A stretch of 64,000 nucleotides of DNA from Bolinopsis microptera (lineage: Eukaryota; Ctenophora; Tentaculata; Lobata; Bolinopsidae). The notes beneath the pieces were generated by a model. That model did no database searches. It was given only the letters and a program-made list of their open reading frames with translations, and was not told the DNA's origin. The translations under genes were made by a program, and so were the position numbers. Location: positions 14,589,837 through 14,653,836 of the forward strand of contig NC_087073.1 in the NCBI RefSeq assembly GCF_026151205.1, in the 5' to 3' direction. Shown piece by piece: positions 12,201 to 24,859 of this stretch. Every line of letters starts with the position of its first letter. Within the stretch, counting starts at the first letter, position 1.

Positions 12201-15200
12201 TGCAGCAACCGTGTACATATTATAGAGTAATATGCTAACCAGTAAACATCATAATGGACTATTGTATTAGTTGATATCTTTAGTATAGGACAGGAGGATA
12301 ATATGATAATGGAGATTTCAAGTACTGGTTCCAGGAATCATCATTACATTTAGTGCTGTTTAGCTTCTTATTGGATAATGACTAATGTGCATTGATTGCT
12401 GCAGAGATCTAGATTCTAGCTATTGTTTGTTATTGTTAAGTCACGATCAGTCTTAACTCTAATCACATTAAAATAAATAATGCATTTAAACATGATAAAC
12501 ATTTAGAGTTGCAATAGCACAGTGCCAATAGATTGTGATAGGTGTAATCAGTGATGTGGTGTGATTAATACCGTGTTATCAGCTATAATTGTAAAGTTCA
12601 TTAGTATTATTTCATTAGTAGTACATTCCCTGACTAATTACAAGCAATAGTATAGTTTAATAACTCTACTTATCACAGCCACACAAACAATTGAACATGT
12701 CAGAATCCAGACTCATAGTATGGGTGCTCAGTTTGTTAATTTGTCGGCAAAATAGATAATCGTACTCTAAATAAGTCGCTTTAATACCCTCAGTAGTTTA
12801 GTTGGTCTCAAGGTATAGTCTTTTTAAAACGATGTATGCACTAAAATAAATTATAAAAGAGAACTTTACTCATTTCTGGATTGAATAATTTAGGTAAATT
12901 GTTGATAGAATGAATAGTTAAAATCGGATATTTCATATGGTTAAAATGGTGTTAATTCACAAAATGTTCTGTCCCTAGGGCCTAGATCATTCTATTTTAT
13001 TTGCCACGATGTTTAACACTGTTTGCAATACACCTTAAAATATCACTAGTTGTACCCTTTATTATAGTTTTGTGACCACAACTCCCCTTCAGGCAGGTGA
13101 TTTGAGAGGTATTTCTCTGTACCAGTCCCTAGATACAGATGGTCTGCATACTTTGGGAACTGTTATTGTAGATTACAGAGGTTACAGGGTCGTCGGCCAG
13201 AGTATCATCAGTGGAATTTTATCGTGAGTACACATTTTGCAAACTTGTAAAGTATTTTAAATATTTCCTGGCAAACGAGATTAAGACGTTATTAAAAATA
13301 TTGCGTAGTCTGGTTTAGTGTAATGTGGTTGGGCATTATGAATATTTTTTGGGAACTTCTGGATGAATGCAAATTAGCCGTAGTTAGCACATTTACATGC
13401 TACTTATGAAGCAACATACCCAACATATGCTTCATCGGCTTCATTTGTATGATATAATTATTGCCATTGCGAACATCTCGCACATATTTGGAACCTTCTG
13501 TGAGCAGACTTCGGGGGACTTCACGGTTGCACGGGATGGGTGAGATGGGTGAGATTCCCTACTTCGTCTTTCCTTACCGTGGCCATGGTGTGTTCCTTAT
13601 TTTGGAGAACAGCTATGGCCATGGTACCTTATTGGTTTTTGTTAATAAGGCGCGATGTAGGTGGGTAGACTTGATACTAACTTTTCCCCTGTCAACAATT
13701 ACCAACATTAGCTAAACACGAGTATTTCTGCCTGGTCTCAGTCAGGATCTAGTCATGTTGAACACTGTTCACCAGTCTGTACAAGTTTCCTGTTTACAGT
13801 ACTGCTTGAGTAGGTGAAGTTACGACTTTTAGCGGGCAGCGGCTCATTTCACTATTTTAAAGTTAAACATCTTGCTGAGTGCTGAAATATTTGAAGAACA
13901 GAAAACAGTCTACTCTCATGTGCTACACTGCTATAACTGTCCTTACAGTATGTGTTCACTTGGCATGTGATATATGCGAATATTATGAAACATTTTATCG
14001 CTTTTGACACATGCAGAAGAATGACCCAGCCGCGATGGCCATGTTAATATCAAATTGAAGTAAATATGAAATGGAATGAAATGGAATAAAGCATTTTTAT
14101 CCCGCTTATATCAACAATCCAAATAAAAATAAAGATTGCCGATGTCAATATTTAATATTTGTTAGTGTGAAGAGTAAGGAGGTAAAGTAGAGGTAAAGTA
14201 GAAGGGCCATTGTTTTAAAGTATGTAAGGTAGTTCTTGATGACATGTTGATGACAAGGCCAGAGGTTCCCAATTACTTTCGGGGAGAAGCAGGAGACGGA
14301 TTAGTGACCTGTTCACTTAACCCTCCGCATTTGTGGGAAATTGCAGCGCCTAGATACATTCCTTTAACACCTCTAACTGCTATGACAATATTATTCCGTA
14401 TCACTATACTTCCAATAGTTTGAAGACCGTAGAAAATTCTTCAAATATAGCAAGTAAGTAGTCGTGCTGTTCATAGCACACGTACCTTTCTGTTACTTAC
14501 TAACTTACGCTCAATATTTCAGGAGAGACCAAGAACAAAGTATTATATATGGCAGCATCGATAACGGCAAATCTATCAAGTAAGTCATTGTCCTTGGGCT
14601 GATTATATGAAAAACTCTTTTAGATATTCTATTAATACATATCAAGGGAGCAGCTCTATCTAGAGCTTTTCAAAAAGTCGTTAAAGAAAGTTTCCATAAA
14701 TAGATTCGACAGAGCAGGTGCTATATTACAGGCCCTTTACTTATAGTTACTCTAGTCACCAAGGTATCATATGTTATGTTATGACTGAATTGTCTCGTGG
14801 AGCTAACGATTACCATTTGAAGAATTCATACCTCCAAGATGTATGATCGTTAAAAGCACTATTACATTTACCGACGCGCATGCATTTACTATTTAGTCAA
14901 GATGTCAGTAACGACACCTCAGAAACATTGGTAGATCATATGTGACGTCAAACCACTATCACCACATTTAATGATTAATATTATATGATAATATTGGGTA
15001 CGACAAGTAGTCACTGTTCTCTAGATAAGAGTTGTAGCTCAGAGTATTGAGTAGGACACTGTGTCCTGCAGTAGGTCCATCAGCTCTGAATAGTCCAATC
15101 ATATTCCAGAAGACATTATAATCAGTATAATGATAGTGACTGGTCGCATAATGTGACGTACTTGGAACATACATAATTAATTACTATGGTGCGAGAGTGC

Positions 15201-18200
15201 GAAATGTGTTCCACTGTGACCGTCATCCTGTACGTCTGAAGACAAACCTCGCGTTCTGAGAATATAAGGTGCTGATGTTGTGAAGCGGGTGTGCTGAAAC
15301 TTTAAGTAATTGAGAGCAGTGAACTAAATAAAACGGATTTAAGTCAATTTTCCAGGAAACTAATTCCCACGTGCCCTCAGTTCGAATGACAAGTTTGGTA
15401 AAGTGTTGGAGAGTTCCAGCAAGAAGCTCCATCTCAGAGAACACAGTGTTATTGGTGGAGATGGAGAGGAGCACCGCCTCATTACCAGGTTGGTGTGCAG
15501 GAATACCGGGCCGGGAATGTAAAGTTATTTTTATGACATGTTGTTTTGTTGGTTTTTGATCTATTTTGGTTGCAAAATTAGTCTGTAGAGCAGAATGCTA
15601 AAAACCTAAATTTTTGGATTACTTATTTTAACGTATTATATAATTTCTATAAATAGATCGAAAGACTTACATTTATCTGTATTCGAGGACATAAGTTTGA
15701 GAATGTGTTAATAAGAGATAGAAGATTTAACAACTAGTTCAATACACACTTTTTGTTAAAAAAATCTTTTTAAAGATTTATAAAGTTAATAGTTTCCAAT
15801 TCCGGTCAGCGGGTCAGTATCGTAATAACCATATATCGTATTTACTGTGAGTAGACATTCACCTCTGGTTCTTCAAGATCCCTATGGCAACCATTAGAGA
15901 CCTACTAATTCCTCTACGTTTGTAGTAAATCTCCAACCATTTAACTTGCTACCTTAAAGATTGTGGCTGTGTACCCTTTCCAAGGTAAATTAAACCTGCT
16001 CCAGTATAGAGTCCTTTTAAAGTAACGAACAAACTAGTTCGACATGTTCTGGTCCTATATCAGAAAACTAGCTAAACTTGGCCTACTAGGAAGTGTAGTT
16101 TCCTTACAAACTCTTCGTAACTACTCTCATTACTCTTCATAACTAATCTCGTTATTAGCGAGGAGGCGCTAATACCTGACCTAATCTGAATTGTGTATTA
16201 TAGGGGGTGCTGGAAACGTACGATAATAATTAAATTCAGAAGTAGAATGAGGTGATTATCGTTGTCAGTGTGACGGTAAGGGCCCTAAATAAATACTCTT
16301 AGTAGGATGTTGTACGTGGTGTAGGTGCAGTGTGACGGTAAGGGCCCTAAATAAATACTCTTAGTAGGATGTTGTACGTGGTGTAGGTGCAGTGTGACGG
16401 TAAGGGCCCTAAATAAATACTCTTAGTAGGATGTTGTACGTGGTGTAGGTGCAGTGTGACGGTAAGGGCCCTAAATAAATACTCTTAGTAGGATGTTGTA
16501 CGTGGTGTAGGTGCAGTGTGACGGTAAGGGCCCTAAATAAATACTCTTAGTAGGATGTTGTACGTGGTGTAGGTGCAGTGTGTAACACACACACGTACAG
16601 TATACACTCTGTTATATCATGGTAGTTGATATATATTGCATTAGTGTTCAACATGAGGTAAAGTCAATGCTGTGTTGGTCTATAATTATATCCGTGTCTA
16701 AAGTTACACTGACATTTGTAACGATCTATTCACCGAGACTGAAGTTCACTATTTAGTTTGCTGATTCCCTAAATTTCATCAACTCTCTATATAAAAACTC
16801 AACACAATGAGGCGACAATTTCACAGCACATAATATGATCAGCTCATCAGCAGGTTGAACTATAGCTGATGTAGTTGATAAGCTGAACCTCTGAGAGCTG
16901 CACTCAATGGGCCACCTGTTCCTTCACTGCACATTCTCTGACTAGCTCAACTAGAAATCATCCAATAATAGCCGCTTCAACTCAACTGTGAAATTAGTTT
17001 CATAGTTGATAGGTCACAGAGATAGGGGGTTGCCACTTGCCTGGTCGGTTAGAGGGTTATAAAGCTGGTGGTTTGTGTGGAGGTTGGTTCCAAACAGTCT
17101 ACCGTTGCGTAGTGACAGGCAGTAAATGTCACATATATATGTAATATGTGACATAATATATAATATATGTGACATAATATATGTGACATAAGTGTGACCT
17201 TTCTTGAGTATTGTTGTTATACTTAATTTGTGGGTATTCTGTATGAAGGCCCCGCTGGCCTGATTCATCTGGAACAATCTCATATTATATTGCATGTTAA
17301 CATATTAATAGCATAATATATTATTACCCCTACTTTAAATAGATTATTAGCTGCCAAGTATGAACTTGACACATTACAGGCCACTGGGGCGCTTAATCCA
17401 GTGCCCTGTTTTCAACCTGGATTACACTATTTCAGCTACGATTGCAAGGGAATCATAGGGAACGATGGCAGACACTACCTTATAGATCTCTTCAGATCCT
17501 TTGCTCCGGATGTATTTGCTCTGGGAGGTAAGTATCTTGGATATTTTAACAAATTCCTGGACTAAGCTTAATTTATGAGAAATACGTTATGCACATAATA
17601 TATGCAAGTTTACCTGGGCCTGGTATAATGTGGGTTCTGCGAACATTTAAACACTAAACACGGTTTAGAAGTTCCAGAATGTTCGCCCACGTGGTTCTGG
17701 GTACCGTGGTACAGTGTGTGACAGGTGCGAGTATACGATACCATGTGCTCTGTCTAGAAGTGACGATATTTACGCCCTGCTTGCACCTCCCGAGCCAGCA
17801 TTTTGTGGTCTAATTACCTCTTAGAAAGTTCTAGTATCACGCGTATGCCAAGTAACAAAGGGGTGTTATACTGTTATATATAATAAATATATATATATTC
17901 GTTACTGTTATCTTGTTTAACTAGTTAACTGCACTGCATACCCATGAAAACTAGAGTTTGCAGAGAACTAAAACCCAATATTTTCAGTTCCAATAGAGAA
18001 CTACAGAGGAGAAGAAGAAGAACAGAGTAAGCCCATGTTCATGTGCCCAGAAACCCCCCACAAACTGGCAACTCTGCGAGCTGAACTTATTGAAGCGTTC
18101 GCCTGCTACAGATACGTCCTGTTTACTCAAAACATGTCCGCCAAGTTTATCAAGGCTAAGGGAGAAAGGGAGACCAAGTTAAAGGCAATAGAGGAGACCA

Positions 18201-21200
18201 AGGAGAAGGAGGAAGTTAAGGAAATCAAGGAGAAGGACAACGAAAGTGATAACGACAGTGGCTGCAGCGTGGAATCTCCTGTCAACCCCACACCTCCCAA
18301 AACATTCACAGAATCAGACGCCAAGGAGATCTTGGAGGAGATCAAATCGTCGGGAACAGCTCGTCAGTTCGGATCAGTGACTGATACTGAATTCGATATG
18401 AGATACAACCCCGATATCTACACAAACATTGGTAGTAATGATAACGAGCACGATATCAAACATGACCGGCAGATTGTCCAGGAGATGGCCGTATTCTTGT
18501 CGGACTCGGTGATTGTTAAATTTGTGTACGAACTCAAAACCATGACACAGCGTCCTCTTGACGCTATTCACCTGTCAGATCTCATGCATGGTAGAGGTAT
18601 TAACATGAGGTATTTGGGAGGTATCACCAAATCTTTAGAGGATAATCAGGAGAAGAATCACAACTATGCCGTGTGTCTATCAGCTGTCATAACTCGGGCT
18701 GCCAAACAAGCTTTCAAGAAGTACATAATCGACATTCCATCACAACAGCTGGGAGCAGCAGTTGCACATTTCTTGAATTGTTACCATGGCACAGTTGAGC
18801 GACAGAAATCAGCGTCCGGTGAAAACAGTCCACCAAACGGCACCCAGAGCAAGAAGAAGAAGAACAAAAAAGGAAAAGGTACGTGACACGTGTACGATAT
18901 AACGGCTATCCGTTATTCCATTATCCTGGGAAATTTGCGCTGATGATGTTGCTTATTCATGTGCTCTGTCGCCGCATAAATTGCTCTCTTTTCCTTTGTT
19001 GTACTGCACTTTCTGCAATTAGGGTTAGAGAGTTTATCGCGAGTTCACGCCCACCAAGCTGACTACTCCTTCGGTAATCGCGCTTCCGCTGACGAAATAT
19101 AGAAAATTCTAGCTCTACGCTTTAATTACGTTTATAGCGCTGGTATCGATTTGTGAAGAAATATTTAACTGGTAAGGTCAGTGGTCACATGAAAAGGAAT
19201 CCGACTTGTTCTAGAACGTGGTAGAAGATGGTAGAAGATGGTAGAAGCACTACCAACTTTTTGCCTGCTCGCGAATTGGTGTTTAGAATGAAAAGTTCAA
19301 TGACCCAGCACCGACTGAGACATAATAACGCGCGCTTTTAACGCGCATTATCAGATTACTTATAGTTTATGTATTCCAGCTGGTTTTTGGTGAAACCTTA
19401 CTTGCAAAACTTGCAAGAATCTTAACCATCCCCATAATATATAGCTTTAACTTACTTATCTTTCAGTTTTCGTCCGTGAACCGTCCTGCTCGTGGTCCAC
19501 CAGCACAACGCAATCAATCCACAGCTCAATATGTGAAATTGCCCTGAGCAAGTTCGACTACACATTACCTGTCGAAACTGGACAAGTTGTCATGCCACTT
19601 GGTTTCTTACCAATGACCAGATTGATTTGCAGAGCAGTTGGTAAGCACGTTCTTTCTACGGAACCACTCATCGGTTACTGACATAAAGCTTGTCAAAGTA
19701 TATCTAAAGTTCTGTTCATATTGAATTGAATATTGCGCTTAATGTCATCTTGTCATGTCTTCACCACTACAATATGATATTTGACATGTGACATCCCCAG
19801 GTATTCAGCTGACGTTGCGAGATTACTCGGACAACAGATATTTCACCGAATCTGACGTAATGAACGTCTTCCCTATTGTTAAACACTCAAATCCTAGAGC
19901 AAGAGACGCCACAAAACTCAAGGTACCAACTAATTAAAATCTATTTGAAGGTTTTGCGGAAAATTAGTCAACCACTTGACCTACTGATATATCCAAAATT
20001 AGTTCGCTCACATAATCCACTTTTTGCAACTACAACTGTATAATATTGAATCATACTTCGCGGGAATTTACCTCGTACGTTAACATTTTACCGGCATCTT
20101 AAGTTCAGAACAAACAGTTATGTTTTACTCAATCTAATGAATGCACTTTTGTTCGTCCATTAACGTACGCATTGACGTAGCGGAACATTCTTGAAGGACA
20201 AATCGAATTACCAATCTAGTAATAATAATCTGTTGAAATCAACTTTAGAGGACGTGCCAAACATGTTTGTTAATTCTCAGAGCCCAGAATTCTTAACTTA
20301 ATTCGTTAATGTAAGCAAGGCGTCGACACCTCATCCTGTCAAAACAATAAACCTTGCAACCTAGGCCTACTTAATTCGGTGGTTTCAACTTTCACCGCGT
20401 ACAAAAACACTCCCGTTTTATACACGTCAAATTTATGAACCTTAACGTGTGTGACTGCACAAGAAGCAAGATAATATGACAAACTGTTATATAAAAAACA
20501 CATATCACGTTCAGGATCTAGCTGAGGACAGGTTAGGTAACGGTTACCTGGGAGAATCTCACGAGCTGATAACTGACGCTCTGAACACCATGCTACAGGT
20601 CTACGGACCTCTTCACTCAGATATTGAGAGTTCTCATAAGTAAGTACAGCATCTCACAACTCTGTTACTTAGTGTGTTTTTAGAGTGGATATACAAATTG
20701 CAATGGAAGACATTCTTCAGTTACCTCCAACGGAGAAGGATGATACAATGTGATGATTCATGTTTCATTAAATATTTTGCACGTCAAATTTATATATTTT
20801 TTTACATCTTTCTGTACTACCAAATTTTCGTTTTCAGACACCTAGCACACATAAGCTATCTATTCGGCCGTATCGGACAAGCAGTCTCGCATCAGAAGCA
20901 AGGTCTGCTGGCCAGTGAACGAGTCCTGGGCATTGACCACTACGAAACTATCTACTGTTACGTTTATCTGGCACTATTCGCTCACAATCTGGCTCAAACT
21001 TCAGTCGCTCTGAGGCTCATGTACCGCGCTAAGTACCTCTTACAGCTCATCTTCGGACCTGATCATCTGGAACAGGCTGCTTTCGATGTAAGTTCGGCAT
21101 TTTTAATAATCGTCAAATTAGTCGAACCTAGTCAACATAATTTGTTGTGTGATTATCTTAGACGGCCTCTCAGCCCAGACTTAACGTGGAAGTTATATGA

Positions 21201-22363
21201 TAGATATCACCGTATCGGCCAAAATTTTATTAATCCTCTACTTCAGATCAACATCGGCTTGATGCTGCACACGAAGGGTGACTCCGTAAACTCCCAGAAG
21301 TTCTTAGAAAGTGCTTTGAAGCTCCACAAGAAGTTCCATGGAAGTGGATCAGTCCAGGTACGGAGAAGGGAACTTATAGTTAACCATTTGAGGCTTGAAG
21401 AGTTTTATCTTACGCTTGATATATCTTCTATAATCTTATGGAAGGTATCATGGTTGCCATGGTTACGCTATAAGCGGAGAAATTTGTGATTAACGTCTGT
21501 TTGCGTAACAATTCATTGATTTAAGTTTTAAATATTTTCTTTTTTCAGGTAGCAATGTGTAATATTCTAGTGGCTCGCGCTCTGGCTGGCAACGCTGACT
21601 TCAGAGAAGCTATGAAGTATCAGAAACATGCATTCGAAGTGTATTCTGAAAAGGTTTGTTCTATTCGATACATTTCTTATACTGAAGCGTGCATTGATGC
21701 TACATGTTATATACTGTTAAACGAAACTTCATTTTCAGAGCAATTCTTTACAAACAGTTATTCCGAGAAAAAAGTGTTAACAAGTAAATCACCGGGAAGT
21801 TAATAGTTTTTCCTAAATTTTCAGTACGGAGAAGATGACAAAAGAACAAAAGACTGTCAAGCATTCCTCTCTAAATTGACCCAGAAAGCAGTTGAGCTGC
21901 AGAAGTGGTTACAAAACAAAGAGAAAGTTGTTCCCAATATGGTAGTTAACGAGGCTTTACCAGATAGCACCATCTCAGAAATGCTCGCGACTGTAAACGG
22001 AATACCCGCAACCCCTTCTAAGATAAAACCTATCGTGGTGAGTAGACCTCGTGATAAACGCTGCAACTCTCCACATTTCGTATCTATCATTATCATATCG
22101 CGTGTCGTGAAAGTAATTAGAAAATGCAATTATGAAATCGTTTTTGGGTATTAGGTAATCAATCAATCAACGCCTTTTTCCTTTCCCTAATAGGAGAACA
22201 AAAAAGAAATTGACTCGGGAAGGAACATTGGCGTAATCTTTCATAATTCACTGTACAAACTACAAACCTGTATTTTCAGTCGAAAGAAAGTGAAGCGAAG
22301 AAAGAGGCAGATGAGAAGCTGGAAGAAATAAAACAGCAGGGCGACAATGAAGATTTAGATTGA
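3214..22363 (+). CDS. CLUH: Clustered mitochondria protein homologue (CLUH), 21 exons
   Basis: Predicted 1299-aa cytosolic protein of the CLU/CLUH family. The family binds mRNAs for nuclear-encoded mitochondrial proteins and is needed for mitochondrial distribution and biogenesis. Exons: 3214-3445, 3580-3641, 3769-3940, 4160-4303, 4473-4661, 5246-5478, 6746-6843, 7503-7629, 8602-8796, 13093-13223, 14523-14579, 17343-17527, 17988-18878, 19467-19640, 19801-19922, 20515-20639, 20838-21087, 21247-21357, 21549-21653, 21825-22037, 22280-22363. All junctions are GT-AG and phases agree throughout. The exon 5 acceptor is the least certain; a second in-phase AG lies about 45 bp upstream. Domains in order: an acidic N-terminus with VDPPIE-like repeats, the ubiquitin-like CLU-N fold (exons 2-4), the CLU domain (exons 6-13; landmarks [27 protein letters not shown]), a lysine/glutamate-rich low-complexity insert in exon 13, the CLU central region (FPIVKHSNP) and TPR repeats (exons 16-20; SERVLGIDH). 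Length matches family norms (about 1300 aa). The start ATG at 3214 is the first in frame and heads the acidic segment. No frameshift seen; it reads as a functional gene. Confidence 0.95.
8797..13092 (+). other. CLUH intron 9 (4.3 kb), non-coding
   Basis: This is the longest intron of the CLUH gene. It contains a perfect 12-bp-arm hairpin around 10296-10323 (CGTCCGCAATAC and its inverse, TTAA-like loop) and a G run at about 10131-10148. Otherwise it is AT-rich sequence without recognisable exons. Both flanking exons join to give the expected family sequence, so no exon appears to be missing here. Confidence 0.7.
13224..14522 (+). other. CLUH intron 10, non-coding
   Basis: AT-rich intron. A short open frame in it (about 13461-13715) has no family resemblance and is not needed for a continuous CLUH protein. 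Confidence 0.6.
16266..16576 (+). repeat. Minisatellite, 5 copies of a 62-bp unit, in CLUH intron 11
   Basis: Five tandem copies start at 16266, 16328, 16390, 16452 and 16514, an exact 62-bp period. By eye the copies are identical. Each contains GTGACGGTAAGGGCCC followed by an AT-rich stretch and GTACGTGGTGTAGGTG. Identity implies recent expansion or homogenisation. Each unit carries an ACG/GTAAGG splice-donor-like site and an ApaI-type GGGCCC palindrome; neither is evidence of function. The array lies in the 14580-17342 intron. Confidence 0.95.
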
Positions 22364-23900
22364 TAACAATCAGCTTGAAATCCTTCAAACCACTCAACTT
22401 CAGATATATTATGTGAACACACTGAACCACCTGACCCAAACACTTATCACATGCATTTTATATCGAACTCATTTTTAGTGAATCTGAACCTGAAATATCT
22501 TGAATCACACATTTCAAAATTTTAGTGGAACTAGAACTTTTGCTATTAGATTAAGGTCTTAATATGCCAAAGATACTTAAAACAGAACTTTCCACAGTTC
22601 ACCATGCAACTCCTTTACAGATTTCGATCTCATTGCTACTTTAATTTAAATTGCGCTCTCCACAAAGAACACGTGTTTCTTTACAACTATTACTAATAGA
22701 AAGTTCTAGTTCCACTTATCCTTAGGTTAGCTACCAATAATGAAATTAGGTTTTGGTTCATATTTTATTTGATTGTCTCATCGTTGGACCTTTGGAAATT
22801 GTAATTTATAATCTACGCTTAGTAATTTATTTAAGTGAACTCACTTAACATGGGTCTTTGTTATCTATTCAAACGATTTATATTTTTTATATTAGCTTAA
22901 TCTCGAATTTTCGAATTATGAAATGTGAGTGTTATCTTTCAATGATGTTGATGTAGTCCGTTAATAAGTTCTGTGATTACATTTGTAAATTGGCGTAACT
23001 TACTTGATTAGTAGAGAATTGATTACGCATAGAGGTGGTTCCCAATTTAACAATGTCAATACAGATGATGTTTTGTCCTAACCACTAACGTACGCCTAAA
23101 ATCTAACGATCAATCTTTATCCGCCCAATTTCCATCAAATGTACTGTCTTTGCAGTGTGTTTTAGTCGTGGCCTAGAAAAATATACTCTTGCTGTATTTC
23201 AAGTTTACTTGACATTTTGTCAATATTTTATATTTTAAAGTTTTGAAGTGTACATAGCTTAACGATTAAATTTTGTGAGTGTGTTAGGTGCAAATAGATT
23301 GTTATAAATCTAAATGTACCGTGAGGATTAGAAAATCAAAAGATTTTCTGAGTGACCCTTCATTACTGTTGTGAACTGCTTCTCTTCTTGCTGAACGAAT
23401 ATCAAATTGGCTTTAAAAATTGGCATGGAACAGTGAAACTTCAGAAGATCACATCTAGCGAATATGAACAGAAATGATCATTGAAATGAAATTGAACTCC
23501 TGACAGCTAATTAATTTCGAGAAACTTTCGTATTGTTAGAGGGCCACCAATCAGTTGAATCAAGCCGATTAGATATCAAGTCAGTCTCAGTATTATTGAG
23601 ACTGAGATAGAAATGGGGTGAGAAGAAATATAGTGATGTGACCATGTGCTAATTTAGAATTAGAACCGTAACACAACACTTTAACTTATTACTACACATT
23701 GATATAATTATAAAACGTGTTTTACTTCTAGTACTATTACTAATAGGCAACATGTCATCAATCTTGGCTCAGTCCGGACGATAAAAAGAAATTGAAACTG
23801 TGCAGCGTGCGCACGCAGCTACTTGTTGATTGGCGGGGGCAATATTTTCCAGCTTGTGGCTCTGCTACGACCTCTCGTCGAAGCAAAGCAAAGCCTGATA
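22364..23900 (+). other. CLUH 3' UTR and intergenic region
   Basis: AT-rich sequence downstream of the CLUH stop codon, presumably beginning with the 3' UTR. I did not find a clear AATAAA signal that fixes the poly(A) site. No gene seen. Confidence 0.45.
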
Positions 23901-23929
23901 ATGCGACAACATCACCCAACTAGCCTTGG

Positions 23930-24057
23930 TTTCGATTTGTGCTCACGTTTTGGAGGACTTCGACGCGCCGCGCAAACTAGTATTCTTGCTTCGTCGTCGA
24001 TCGTTGCTCTGCTTCGCAGAGCAACGATCTCGATGGATTGACATCGTCAATCAAGCT
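23930..24057 (+). repeat. Dispersed repeat copy 1 (shared with 59045-59155)
   Basis: This segment contains GGAGGACTTCG, then CGACGCGCCGCGCAAACTAG, a stretch TATTCTTGCTTCG, a hairpin made of TTGCTCTGC/GCAGAGCAA, and a tail TTGACATCGTCAATCAA that is itself an interrupted palindrome. The same string of landmarks in the same order occurs at about 59045-59155. Two copies 35 kb apart show an interspersed repeat family. The class is unknown; it could be the end of a SINE, MITE or Helitron-like element. Confidence 0.7.
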
Positions 24058-24500
24058 CACGTTCCAACCTCATTATTTTTCAAATAAGTGCCAGGCCAGC
24101 TCCAGGCATGAACGTCTATGGAGTATGGTCTGGCAAATTTCTATTACGGGTTTCCACTGTGCAGTATCGCAGTCGCACTATAATCGGTATCGCAAATCAA
24201 ATATTGTACATTGTAATAGTCATCCAGTGATTGCAGGCAGACACTGCTTCATATCACAAACCCTCACTCGTACAGGCACACGTGTGATAAGCAAAATTAT
24301 TTAGGTTATACTTATACTTTATAGTCATTACCCTGCAAGTGTACGTAGGTTTTTCTTACTCCTTTCTTACGTACTTGTCATGCCAGCTGTCTACAGCCGC
24401 AAGTACCATGCATCTCAGCAAGTTATGATATAGTTGACCAAGTTCTCTGTTTTGACAGTGCTGCTGTTGATGTTTTGATACAAAATTCAAATACCTACTA

Positions 24501-24858
24501 TTTTACCAAAACCCATAATCATGGGTAGAGTGGACCGCTGCCAGTGTCTCTCTTTCCCAAACAAAAGGAAATGATATTAATTTACTACTATTTGATTGAC
24601 CGTTCTCAAATGCAAAATGATACCGAGAATGAAATCGGTCGCTCGCTTTTCCCCCACAGATGCCTTTGGGTAGTTCTTCTTAATCTATTACAATTGTAAA
24701 TAAATGGGAAAAGCGAGGGACCGATTTCATTCTCGGTATCATTTTGCATTTGAGAACGGTCAATCAAATAGTAGTAAATTAATATCATTTCCTTTTGTTT
24801 GGGAAAGAGAGACACTGGCAGCGGTCCACTCTACCCATGATTATGGGTTTTGGTAAAA
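24501..24858. mobile_element. Near-perfect hairpin MITE (358 bp) with possible TA target
   Basis: The outer sequence TTTTACCAAAACCCATAATC is matched in inverse at the other end (GATTATGGGTTTTGGTAAAA). Complementarity continues inward for about 150 bp per arm, leaving an unpaired loop of roughly 50 bp near 24660-24705. The flanking dinucleotide is TA on both sides, compatible with a Tc1/mariner-type TA insertion. No coding capacity. Transcription through it would give an almost fully paired dsRNA hairpin. A degraded relative lies at 57675-57910. Confidence 0.85.
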
Positions 24859-24859
24859 T

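Noticed and set aside
13461-13715. Extra CLUH exon in intron 10
   Set aside because: Exons 10 and 11 join in phase and reproduce the family sequence. The 84-codon frame has no CLU similarity.
16266-16576. CRISPR-like array
   Set aside because: The 62-bp units are contiguous and identical with no unique spacers, and the context is a eukaryotic intron.
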